Below, piece by piece: positions 7,573 to 13,157 of a stretch of DNA of 15,496 nucleotides; the stretch's first letter is position 1; each line of letters begins with the position of its first letter. Source of the DNA: Candidatus Omnitrophota bacterium (lineage in GTDB: Bacteria; Omnitrophota; Koll11; Gygaellales; Profunditerraquicolaceae); assembly GCA_028717765.1 (NCBI GenBank), contig JAQUNE010000014.1:1-15496 (forward strand), in the 5' to 3' direction. A program made the translations under genes and the position numbers. The notes under the pieces were generated by a model. That model had not been told where the DNA came from. It worked only from the letters and a program-made list of their open reading frames with translations, and did no database searches.

Positions 7573-8187
7573 ATGAATATCCTCGGGCTTTTAATTTCAT
7601 TCGGATTATTGATTATCGCCATGACTACGCACGAATTTGCCCACGGCTGGGTAGCTAATAAGTTAGGAGATTCCACAGCCAAGTATTCCGGAAGGCTAAC
7701 ACTTAACCCCATGGCCCATATCGATCTTTTTTGGACAATTATCCTGCCTTTCTTTCTTTTTATTACTACCCAAGGCCAATTTGTTTTTGGAGCGGCAAAA
7801 CCTGTTCCGATCAATTACTGGGCATTAAGAAACCCAAAACGCGATATCATCTGGGTAGGCTTAAGCGGCCCGTTAGCAAATTTTATTTTTGCTTTTGTTT
7901 TAAGCCTTTTTTTAAGATTCCTTCCTTTGCCGGATTTACTTTATTTTGTTTTACAAAACCTCGTCTATATAAATATTATCCTAGGAGTTTTCAATCTGGT
8001 GCCGATTCCGCCTTTGGATGGCTCCCGGATTTTAAGCGGATTATTGCCTGACCGGATTTCCTATCGCCTATCGCAATTAGAACCATATGGTTTTATTATT
8101 GTGATTTTACTGATTTGGATGGGCCTTTTTGACTTTTTGATCTGGCCGATAGTAAAATTTATCTCCGTCCTCTTGATCGGGCATTAA
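7573..8187 (+). CDS. M50 family (site-2-protease-like) membrane metalloprotease
   Basis: A 204-residue polytopic membrane protein of the short rhomboid-independent S2P/M50 group, a zinc protease cutting within or near the membrane. The zinc motif HEFAH is at 20-24 in the first helix (residues 3-24); GAAKPVPINY (73-82) and the third-ligand motif NLVPIPPLDGSR (141-152, with Asp149) are intact. At least four hydrophobic segments are visible (about 3-18, 53-66, 95-117, 122-146 and 170-200). There is no PDZ domain, as usual for this minimal subfamily; the substrate is unknown. It starts at the base after the SH3 gene stop and ends four bases before aroB. Confidence 0.92.
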   Translation: MNILGLLISFGLLIIAMTTHEFAHGWVANKLGDSTAKYSGRLTLNPMAHIDLFWTIILPFFLFITTQGQFVFGAAKPVPINYWALRNPKRDIIWVGLSGPLANFIFAFVLSLFLRFLPLPDLLYFVLQNLVYINIILGVFNLVPIPPLDGSRILSGLLPDRISYRLSQLEPYGFIIVILLIWMGLFDFLIWPIVKFISVLLIGH

Positions 8188-8191
8188 AAAA

Positions 8192-9286
8192 ATGAAAATC
8201 GTTAAAGTTAACCTCAAAAGAAACCCCTACCAGATTATTATCGGTAATAATATCATCAAATCAACCGGAAAATATTTAAAAAGAATAAATCCAGGCAGCG
8301 CTGCTTATGTGATCTCTAATACGTTAATAAAAAATAAATTTGGAAAAATCATCCTAAATTCTCTAGAAGGCTGCTCCTTCGGTGTAAGGTTTAAGCTAGT
8401 CGCTGATACGGAAAGAAGTAAATCCCTGGAAACTGCTGCTTTAGTGATCCGAGATATTACGAATTATGACAAAGGAAAACGTGTCTTTATCGTTGCTCTA
8501 GGCGGCGGTGTAGTTGGTGACCTTGCGGGATTTGTTGCCTCAATTTATAAAAGGGGAATCAATTATATCCAGGTCCCAACAACTCTTTTGGCACAGGTAG
8601 ATTCCAGTATCGGAGGTAAAACCGGAGTGGACCTATCGCAAGGAAAAAATTTGCTCGGAGCATTTTACCAACCGAGGCTGGTTTTAAGCGATATTAGTTG
8701 CCTTAAAACATTAGATACGCGGCAAATCCGCGCTGGCTTAGCAGAGATCATTAAATACGCGATTATTAAGGATCTAACACTTTTTAATTACTTAGAAAAG
8801 AATTACCAAAAGGTCATGGCTTTAAACCTAAGCTGCCTGGAATATATAATTTACAGGTGCAGCCTGATCAAGGCTAAAATTGTAGAAAAAGATGAGCGTG
8901 AAGAGAAAGGCCTGCGTACGATCTTAAACTTTGGCCATACTGTCGGCCATGCCATTGAAACAGCAGGGGGGTACCGCTTTTATAACCATGGCGAAGCGGT
9001 TAGTTTAGGGATGCTCGCTGAATCAAGGATCAGCGAAAAATTAGGTTTGCTAAAGCCAAAAACTCTCGTAAGAATAAAAAGGTTAATTGAGGTAGTGGGC
9101 CTGCCACAAACGATCAAAAAGGAAGTTTCCTTTGAGAAAATTATTCAGGCGCATTACCGCGATAAAAAATTTATTGCAGGAACAAACAGATTTGCCCTAA
9201 TTCATGATATTGGAAAGGTAAAAATCACAAAAAATGTGCCTCTTCAGGTAATTAAGGATTCAATCAGGGAGAGGTTTACTGCGTAG
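8192..9286 (+). CDS. aroB: 3-dehydroquinate synthase
   Basis: AroB converts DAHP to 3-dehydroquinate, the second step of the shikimate pathway, using NAD and zinc in the cytoplasm. The 364-residue length is normal. Seen: the NAD-binding ALGGGVVGDLAGFVAS (102-117), VPTTLLAQVDSSIGGKTGV (128-146), GKNLLGAFYQP (151-161), and the zinc ligands Glu185 in AEIIKY, His249 in NFGHTVGHAIE and His266 in NHGEAV. The enzyme appears complete. No Shine-Dalgarno is seen; four bases separate it from the upstream M50 stop. Its last 11 bases overlap the 3' end of the minus-strand GspB-like gene. Confidence 0.97.
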   Translation: MKIVKVNLKRNPYQIIIGNNIIKSTGKYLKRINPGSAAYVISNTLIKNKFGKIILNSLEGCSFGVRFKLVADTERSKSLETAALVIRDITNYDKGKRVFIVALGGGVVGDLAGFVASIYKRGINYIQVPTTLLAQVDSSIGGKTGVDLSQGKNLLGAFYQPRLVLSDISCLKTLDTRQIRAGLAEIIKYAIIKDLTLFNYLEKNYQKVMALNLSCLEYIIYRCSLIKAKIVEKDEREEKGLRTILNFGHTVGHAIETAGGYRFYNHGEAVSLGMLAESRISEKLGLLKPKTLVRIKRLIEVVGLPQTIKKEVSFEKIIQAHYRDKKFIAGTNRFALIHDIGKVKITKNVPLQVIKDSIRERFTA

Positions 9287-9767
9287 AACCGAGTGAAAGT
9301 TTTATCGTTGTGCCTTTATTTGATAACTCTACTTCTTGCTCTTTAATCTTTTCCACCACCACACCCTCAATTTCATCGCCAACTTTTAAGATCTGATTAT
9401 TGATTAAACAATAGCCGTCATTACCCGTAAAAAATATCCCGTTTAAAACCAGAGAAGGCATGGCCACAGGTTCGGGAGGCTGTGGTTGTATTTGTTGAGC
9501 CTGAGGTGATGTCTGCTGAGTCTGTGTTTGCGATAATACTTGTTGCTGTGGTGCCTGCTGCGCGGTTTTTAACGCAGTAACATTTACTTTAAGTTTTGCT
9601 GCTGGTACGGCGGCCGGAGTAAAAAATTTAAATAGAACTTGCGCCACCAAAAGGCCTATTACCACGATCCCAAGATAGATAAAAATTGGTTTAGTGTTCA
9701 ATATTTTTTTATTTTCAACCTTTAATCCAGGTTCTACCTTTTTCAAGGCATCATAGATTATACTCAT
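9276..9767 (-). CDS. GspB/ExeB-like membrane protein
   Basis: A 163-residue inner-membrane protein. The start MSIIYDALKKVE (1-12) is the hallmark opening of GspB/ExeB-type proteins. A transmembrane helix spans about 28-47, followed by a Gln/Pro-rich periplasmic linker (about 66-105) and a small C-terminal beta domain (about 106-160) with LVLNGIFFTGNDGYCLINNQ and VGDEIEGVVVEKI, similar to the GspB/GspC homology region. In known systems GspA and GspB use ATP to help assemble the outer-membrane secretin of type II secretion. A similar pair serves type IV or MSHA-like pili, so the exact machine is not determined here. The gene overlaps the ATPase gene by four bases (ATGA) and its stop lies inside the convergent aroB end. 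Confidence 0.85.
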   Translation of the reverse strand: MSIIYDALKKVEPGLKVENKKILNTKPIFIYLGIVVIGLLVAQVLFKFFTPAAVPAAKLKVNVTALKTAQQAPQQQVLSQTQTQQTSPQAQQIQPQPPEPVAMPSLVLNGIFFTGNDGYCLINNQILKVGDEIEGVVVEKIKEQEVELSNKGTTIKLSLGSTQ

Positions 9768-10570
9768 CGTAATACCAGCTCCTCCAGGCAGCGGTTAAGA
9801 ATATTTGCGTCAATAGTATTTGTTTCAGCGGCAAATCCCGCTAAGAGTGCCCTATCGCAAATAATATTAATTAAACGCGGCGTCCCTGCGGAAAAATCCG
9901 CGATCATCTGAAAAACTTCCTCACTAAACTGAATCCTGCTATCCGGACCGGCAACCTTTAAACGATGGATAATGTAATTTTTAATTTCTTCTTTTTCTAG
10001 CGGACTGATATGGTACCTTACCATGATCCTTTGCTGGAGCTGGCGTAATTCATAAAGATTAAGCCTGTGGTTTAATTCCGGCTGGCCAACCAGAATGATC
10101 TGAATAAGCTTGTCTTTTTCCGTTTCCAAATTAGAAAGCAGGCGTACCTGTTCTAATTGATCGGGGGAGAGGTTCTGTGCTTCATCAATGATCAATACCA
10201 CATTATTACCTTTTTTAGATTCACGCAAAAGAAATTCATTTAATTCCCAAATGTAGGAAATTTTTGTTTTGTTCCTTTGATTGACCCCGAAATCCCTGGT
10301 AATTGCCTCTAATAAACGCGTCTCGGAGAAATAAGGGTTAAGAATGAAGGCGGTTTTTACATTATCACCTAATTGATTAAGGAAAAAACGGCAAAGGGTG
10401 GTTTTGCCGGTACCGATTTCTCCGGTGATGACTAAAATACCTTTTCTCTGGGTTACTCCGTAAAAAAGGTGGGAAAAAGCTTCTTTGTGCTTGTGACTGA
10501 AAAAAAAGAAGCTCGGATCTGAGGTAACGTTGAAAGGCTTTTCTTTAAGGCCGTAAAATTGACAATACAT
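9764..10570 (-). CDS. ExeA/GspA-like AAA ATPase
   Basis: A 268-residue ATPase of the ExeA/MshM family. It begins MYCQFYGLKEKPFNVTSDP, the family signature. Walker A is GEIGTGKTT (50-58), Walker B VVLIIDEAQN (124-133), the sensor VGQPEL (161-166), an arginine-finger region QLQQRIMVRYHI (177-188), and a sensor-2 GTPRLIN (229-235). It ends right after the AAA module, so it lacks the peptidoglycan-binding domain and transmembrane helix of full-length Aeromonas ExeA; that role may fall to the coupled GspB-like partner. The ATG is supported by GGAGAA (complement of 10576-10581) five bases upstream and by a promoter just beyond. Family members energise assembly of secretins or pili. Confidence 0.92.
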   Translation of the reverse strand: MYCQFYGLKEKPFNVTSDPSFFFFSHKHKEAFSHLFYGVTQRKGILVITGEIGTGKTTLCRFFLNQLGDNVKTAFILNPYFSETRLLEAITRDFGVNQRNKTKISYIWELNEFLLRESKKGNNVVLIIDEAQNLSPDQLEQVRLLSNLETEKDKLIQIILVGQPELNHRLNLYELRQLQQRIMVRYHISPLEKEEIKNYIIHRLKVAGPDSRIQFSEEVFQMIADFSAGTPRLINIICDRALLAGFAAETNTIDANILNRCLEELVLR

Positions 10571-10588
10571 ATGGCTTCTCCGAAATTA

Positions 10589-10616
10589 ATTATAACAAAA
10601 TTAAGGCAAATGTAAA
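10589..10616 (-). promoter_or_regulatory. Sigma70-like promoter of the ExeA/GspB operon
   Basis: On the minus strand, a TTTACA -35 box (complement of 10611-10616) and a perfect TATAAT -10 box (complement of 10589-10594) are 16 bases apart. Transcription would start near 10582, leaving a leader of about 12 bases that begins at the GGAGAA ribosome binding site. The promoter is back to back with the PilZ promoter; the two -35 boxes are 11 bases apart. Confidence 0.7.
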
Positions 10617-10627
10617 GCAATACCCCA

Positions 10628-10655
10628 TTGACATTCCAGAAATATCTGCTATATT
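10628..10655 (+). promoter_or_regulatory. Sigma70-like promoter of the PilZ operon
   Basis: A perfect TTGACA -35 box (10628-10633) is followed by TATATT at 10650-10655 (16-base spacer) or TATTAT at 10652-10657 (18-base spacer). The start would lie near 10662-10664, giving a leader of about 41-43 bases. It is divergent from the ExeA promoter within the same 134-base gap. Confidence 0.65.
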
Positions 10656-10663
10656 ATTAACCA

Positions 10664-10702
10664 GGAAGGATGCCACGGCTTCCTCTTTAAAAAGAGGTAA
10701 GC
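10664..10702 (+). promoter_or_regulatory. Hairpin hiding the PilZ ribosome binding site, with a possible competing hairpin
   Basis: The arms GCTTCCTCTT (10678-10687) and AAGAGGTAAGC (10692-10702) pair with one bulged T (10698) around a TAAA loop, about 10 base pairs. This buries AGAGG (10693-10697), the ribosome binding site seven bases before the ATG at 10705. Upstream, GGAAG (10664-10668) can instead pair with CTTCC (10679-10683), which uses the same 5' arm. The two folds exclude each other and would hide or free the ribosome binding site. It matches no riboswitch class I can recall; an RNA-thermometer or protein-bound leader is possible. Confidence 0.5.
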
Positions 10703-10704
10703 AA

Positions 10705-11049
10705 ATGGAGCAGAAAATCGAAGAGAAAAGGCGTTTCCCGCGTATTAGGCTAAAGGCACCGTTACGCTACCAGATTAGAGGCAAACACGAATTTGATAAT
10801 TCGCTTACGGATGATATCAGCTTAGGTGGCATCAGTTTTACTAACGAAGAATACATCCCACCCGCAACTAATCTCATGATGGAAATCAGCATCTTTTCAC
10901 GGCTTTTAGACCCCATTGGCAAGGTAGCTTGGATCAACCCGATTGCGCATTCTAACCGCTACCGCCTAGGAGTGGAATTCGTAGAATTAGACGAAGGAAA
11001 AAAGAAGTTTCTCTCCCAGTTTATTGACTTTAAAAAAGAGGGATTTTAA
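10705..11049 (+). CDS. PilZ domain protein (cyclic-di-GMP receptor), first copy
   Basis: A 114-residue single-domain PilZ protein. Both parts of the cyclic-di-GMP binding signature are intact: RRFPR (RxxxR, 9-13) and DISLGG (DxSxxG, 37-42). The C-terminal strands include KVAWINP and YRLGVEFVELD, as in the fold. It has no effector domain, so it probably acts by binding a partner when it carries the messenger. The ATG at 10705 is preceded by AGAGG at seven bases, within a potential hairpin. It heads a plus-strand operon divergent from the ExeA/GspB pair, which makes secretion or pilus control a plausible but unproven role. Confidence 0.93.
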   Translation: MEQKIEEKRRFPRIRLKAPLRYQIRGKHEFDNSLTDDISLGGISFTNEEYIPPATNLMMEISIFSRLLDPIGKVAWINPIAHSNRYRLGVEFVELDEGKKKFLSQFIDFKKEGF

Positions 11050-11067
11050 TCAAGAAAGGATCATGCA

Positions 11068-11307
11068 ATGGCAGCAGAAGAAGTAAAACAACCGGCCGCT
11101 CCGGCAGCAGCAGCAAAAGCAGCACCGGCAGCCGCACCAACAGCAGCAGCTCCAGCTGCAGCACCAGCAGTAGTAGAAAAACAAACTAATTGCCTGGGCT
11201 GCAATAAACCTTTAAAAAAAATCAAACGTTACTACAGGAATGGTAAATACTACTGCACAAAAAGGTGCTGGCAGAAAGCGATAGCACCAAAGGAAGAGAA
11301 AAAATGA
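11068..11307 (+). CDS. Small putative zinc-binding protein with Ala/Pro-rich N-terminal tail
   Basis: A 79-residue protein I do not recognise as a named family. Residues about 9-35 are almost only Ala and Pro with a few Lys and Thr, a probably disordered tail. The C-terminal part has Cys42, Cys45, Cys63 and Cys67 (CLGC ... YYCTKRCW), a CX2C-X17-CX3C pattern like a treble-clef or TRASH/MYND-type zinc site, with a basic patch KKIKRYYRNGK between the pairs. This could bind RNA, DNA or protein. AAAGGA about eight bases before the ATG supports the start at 11068; an overlapping ATG at 11063 is out of frame. It lies between two PilZ genes and its TGA overlaps the start of the second as ATGA. Ala codons are mixed GCA/GCC/GCT, so the tail is not a simple DNA repeat. 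Confidence 0.8.
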   Translation: MAAEEVKQPAAPAAAAKAAPAAAPTAAAPAAAPAVVEKQTNCLGCNKPLKKIKRYYRNGKYYCTKRCWQKAIAPKEEKK

Positions 11308-11675
11308 CAGCTAAAACCACCGCGCAGAAAAAAGACGAAAGAAGGGAACATCCCAGATTAGAACATAATCTTCCGGTAAAGATCATCGCTAATGGCTATG
11401 ATTTTTCTACCGTGACAAAAAATGTCAGCTGCGTGGGTGCCTATTGCCATATACCGAAATATGTCCCGCCTTTTACAAGAGTAGCAATAAAATTGAACCT
11501 GCCGATCGTAATGAAGGCCGAAAAAAAAGAATGCCCGGTGGAATGTAAGGGCGTGATCGTCAGGACAGAAGATGAAAAAACAGGCGGTTTTAATATCGCG
11601 GTCTTCTTTAATGATATCAAGGATACGCAAAAAAAAACCATTTCCAAATATATCAGCCAATTTATTCCCCATTAA
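11304..11675 (+). CDS. PilZ domain protein, second copy
   Basis: A 123-residue PilZ protein. The signature residues are RREHPR (RxxxR at 14-18) and NVSCVG (NxSxxG at 40-45), so cyclic-di-GMP binding is likely. It differs clearly from the first copy (for example KVIIANG-like strands and CPVECKGVIVRTE), so the two are diverged paralogues rather than a recent duplication. The start is placed at 11304, where ATGA overlaps the zinc-protein stop and AAGGAAGAG lies 8-10 bases upstream. An in-frame ATG at 11265 would overlap the zinc protein's cysteine motif region and has no ribosome binding site. Confidence 0.92.
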   Translation: MTAKTTAQKKDERREHPRLEHNLPVKIIANGYDFSTVTKNVSCVGAYCHIPKYVPPFTRVAIKLNLPIVMKAEKKECPVECKGVIVRTEDEKTGGFNIAVFFNDIKDTQKKTISKYISQFIPH

Positions 11676-12189
11676 CACACACAAAACTCCACCAGTAAAA
11701 CTCATCTGCGGCCTGATTTTCAAAGAAGAAAAAATCCTTGCAAAGGCTAAAGCACTTTTAGAAAAAAAATTCGGTGCACTGGACTTTGAAAGCCAGATCC
11801 TGGAATTTAATTATACTGATTATTACGAAAAGGAATTTGGTAAAAATCTTAGTCGCCAATTCATCTCTTTTAAAAAACTTATTGATCCTGCCAGCCTTGC
11901 TAAAATAAAATTATTTTCTAATCGCCTGGAAAAGAAATTATCCCGGAACAACCGCCGCCTGATTAATCTTGACCCCGGTTATCTGGACCTGGCAAAACTT
12001 GTGTTGGCTACTACTAAAGACTACAACCACAGGATTTATCTAAATAGCGGTATCTTCGCAGAAATTACACTTTTTTATCAAGGTAAATCATTTCAACACT
12101 GGAAGTGGACCTATCCAGATTACCAAACTCTGCAATATAAAGAAATTTTTAACCGGATGAGAGAGATTTATTTTTCCCAACTCAAATGA
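11671..12189 (+). CDS. DUF4416 family protein, probably started at a non-ATG codon
   Basis: A protein of unknown function resembling DUF4416: it begins PPVKLICGLIF, and has LEFNYTDYYEKEFG, LINLDPGYLDLAKLVLATTKDYNHRIYL and a C-terminal YPDYQTLQYKEIFNRMREIY. The frame is clear but the start is not. The first family-like residue (VKL) lies about 11 codons after 11671. No ATG, GTG or TTG occurs in frame between 11611 and the conserved region. An ATT at 11671 overlaps the PilZ TAA (ATTAA) and would give a 172-residue protein. The only conventional candidates, ATG at 11611 or 11572, overlap the PilZ gene by 65 and 104 bases, lack a ribosome binding site, and add residues that look like out-of-frame PilZ code. 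I prefer ATT, with moderate confidence. The 3' end overlaps the radical SAM gene by ATGA. Confidence 0.75.
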   Translation: MNTHKTPPVKLICGLIFKEEKILAKAKALLEKKFGALDFESQILEFNYTDYYEKEFGKNLSRQFISFKKLIDPASLAKIKLFSNRLEKKLSRNNRRLINLDPGYLDLAKLVLATTKDYNHRIYLNSGIFAEITLFYQGKSFQHWKWTYPDYQTLQYKEIFNRMREIYFSQLK

Positions 12190-13151
12190 CGCAACCTGTA
12201 TACTTACAAAGTTACCAAAACGGAAAGCTAAAAGAAATTAGCCAAAAAATTTCCTCGTCGCTAAAATCATGCTCTATTTGCCCGCGTAAATGTAAGGTCA
12301 ACCGTTTAAAGGATGAACTTGGTTTCTGTAAGACCGGAATAAGAGCTGCTGTTTTTAGCTTTATCCCGCATCACGGAGAAGAGCCGCCGATATCAGGGGA
12401 AAACGGTTCAGGAACAATATTTTTTAGCCGTTGCAATATGGCCTGTGTCTATTGCCAAAACTATGAATTTAGCCAACTAGGCAAGGGGCAGGAATTAACC
12501 GCCAACAAATTAGCAGAAATGATGTTACAGCTGCAGAGTTTAGGCTGCCATAATATAAATCTGGTTACACCTACACATGTTTTGCCGCAGATATTAAAAG
12601 CATTGCCAATTGCTATTTCTGCTGGCTTAAAAATCCCTCTTTGTTATAATACTAGCGGATATGAATTACCGGAAACAATCAAACTCCTGGATGGAATAAT
12701 CGATATTTATTTGGCTGATTTACGTTATGCTAAAAAGGAAGTTTCCCTAAAATATTCCGGCGCGCCTGACTATCCAAAATATAGCCAAGCATCTTTAAAA
12801 GAAATGCACCAACAGGTAGGCATTCCGGAATTTAATCCCCAGGGGATTATTACCCGGGGATTAATTATCCGGCATTTAGTCTTACCGAATAATTTATCCG
12901 GGACAGAAGAGATTATGCGTTTTATTAGCGAAGAGCTTTCTGAAGAATCCTTTATTAGTTTAATGAGCCAATATTTACCCTGCTACAAAGCAAAAGACTA
13001 CCAGGAAATTTCCCGGCGTATAAATTGCGATGAATATAAGCTAGCAAAGAAAATCATGAAAAAATACGGCCTGGAAAACGGCTGGACCCAAGATGAACAC
13101 GGATTAGAAAGGCTGGCAGGGATAAATCTAAAACCAAACCTCCAAACTTAA
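12186..13151 (+). CDS. Radical SAM protein, PflX/COG1313-like
   Basis: A 321-residue radical SAM protein related to pyruvate-formate-lyase activating enzymes. The radical SAM motif CNMACVYC (83-90; Cys83, Cys87, Cys90) is intact. An N-terminal cysteine set, CSICPRKC (Cys29, 32, 36) and Cys48 in LGFCKTG, may hold a second metal or Fe-S site, as in PflX-type proteins. The TGSGTIFF-like and YNTSGYE (154-160) segments fit the barrel. The substrate is unknown, and no glycyl-radical enzyme is visible nearby. It is coupled to DUF4416 by an ATGA overlap and followed after six bases by the acyl-CoA synthetase. Confidence 0.88.
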   Translation: MTQPVYLQSYQNGKLKEISQKISSSLKSCSICPRKCKVNRLKDELGFCKTGIRAAVFSFIPHHGEEPPISGENGSGTIFFSRCNMACVYCQNYEFSQLGKGQELTANKLAEMMLQLQSLGCHNINLVTPTHVLPQILKALPIAISAGLKIPLCYNTSGYELPETIKLLDGIIDIYLADLRYAKKEVSLKYSGAPDYPKYSQASLKEMHQQVGIPEFNPQGIITRGLIIRHLVLPNNLSGTEEIMRFISEELSEESFISLMSQYLPCYKAKDYQEISRRINCDEYKLAKKIMKKYGLENGWTQDEHGLERLAGINLKPNLQT

Positions 13152-13157
13152 GCAATA

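Noticed and set aside
7731..8051. Plus-strand open frame of 106 residues in another frame
   Set aside because: It is nested within the M50 protease gene, whose motifs are clear in the main frame.
10660..10704. Known cyclic-di-GMP or preQ1 riboswitch in the PilZ leader
   Set aside because: The leader is too short for cyclic-di-GMP types I or II, and the conserved core elements (such as GCAAACC and GACGCAAAGCC of type I) are absent; the preQ1 layout does not fit either.
11090..11180. Tandem DNA repeat of GCA/GCC triplets
   Set aside because: The triplets are mixed Ala and Pro codons with no fixed period beyond three, so it is a low-complexity coding tail rather than a satellite.
11265..11303. 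Longer N-terminus for the second PilZ protein
   Set aside because: It would overlap the cysteine region of the zinc protein and has no ribosome binding site, while the ATG at 11304 has one and shows the ATGA overlap used by many neighbours.
11358..11723. Minus-strand open frame of 121 residues
   Set aside because: It overlaps the second PilZ gene and the start of DUF4416 and shows no family motif; it is a shadow of the PilZ code.
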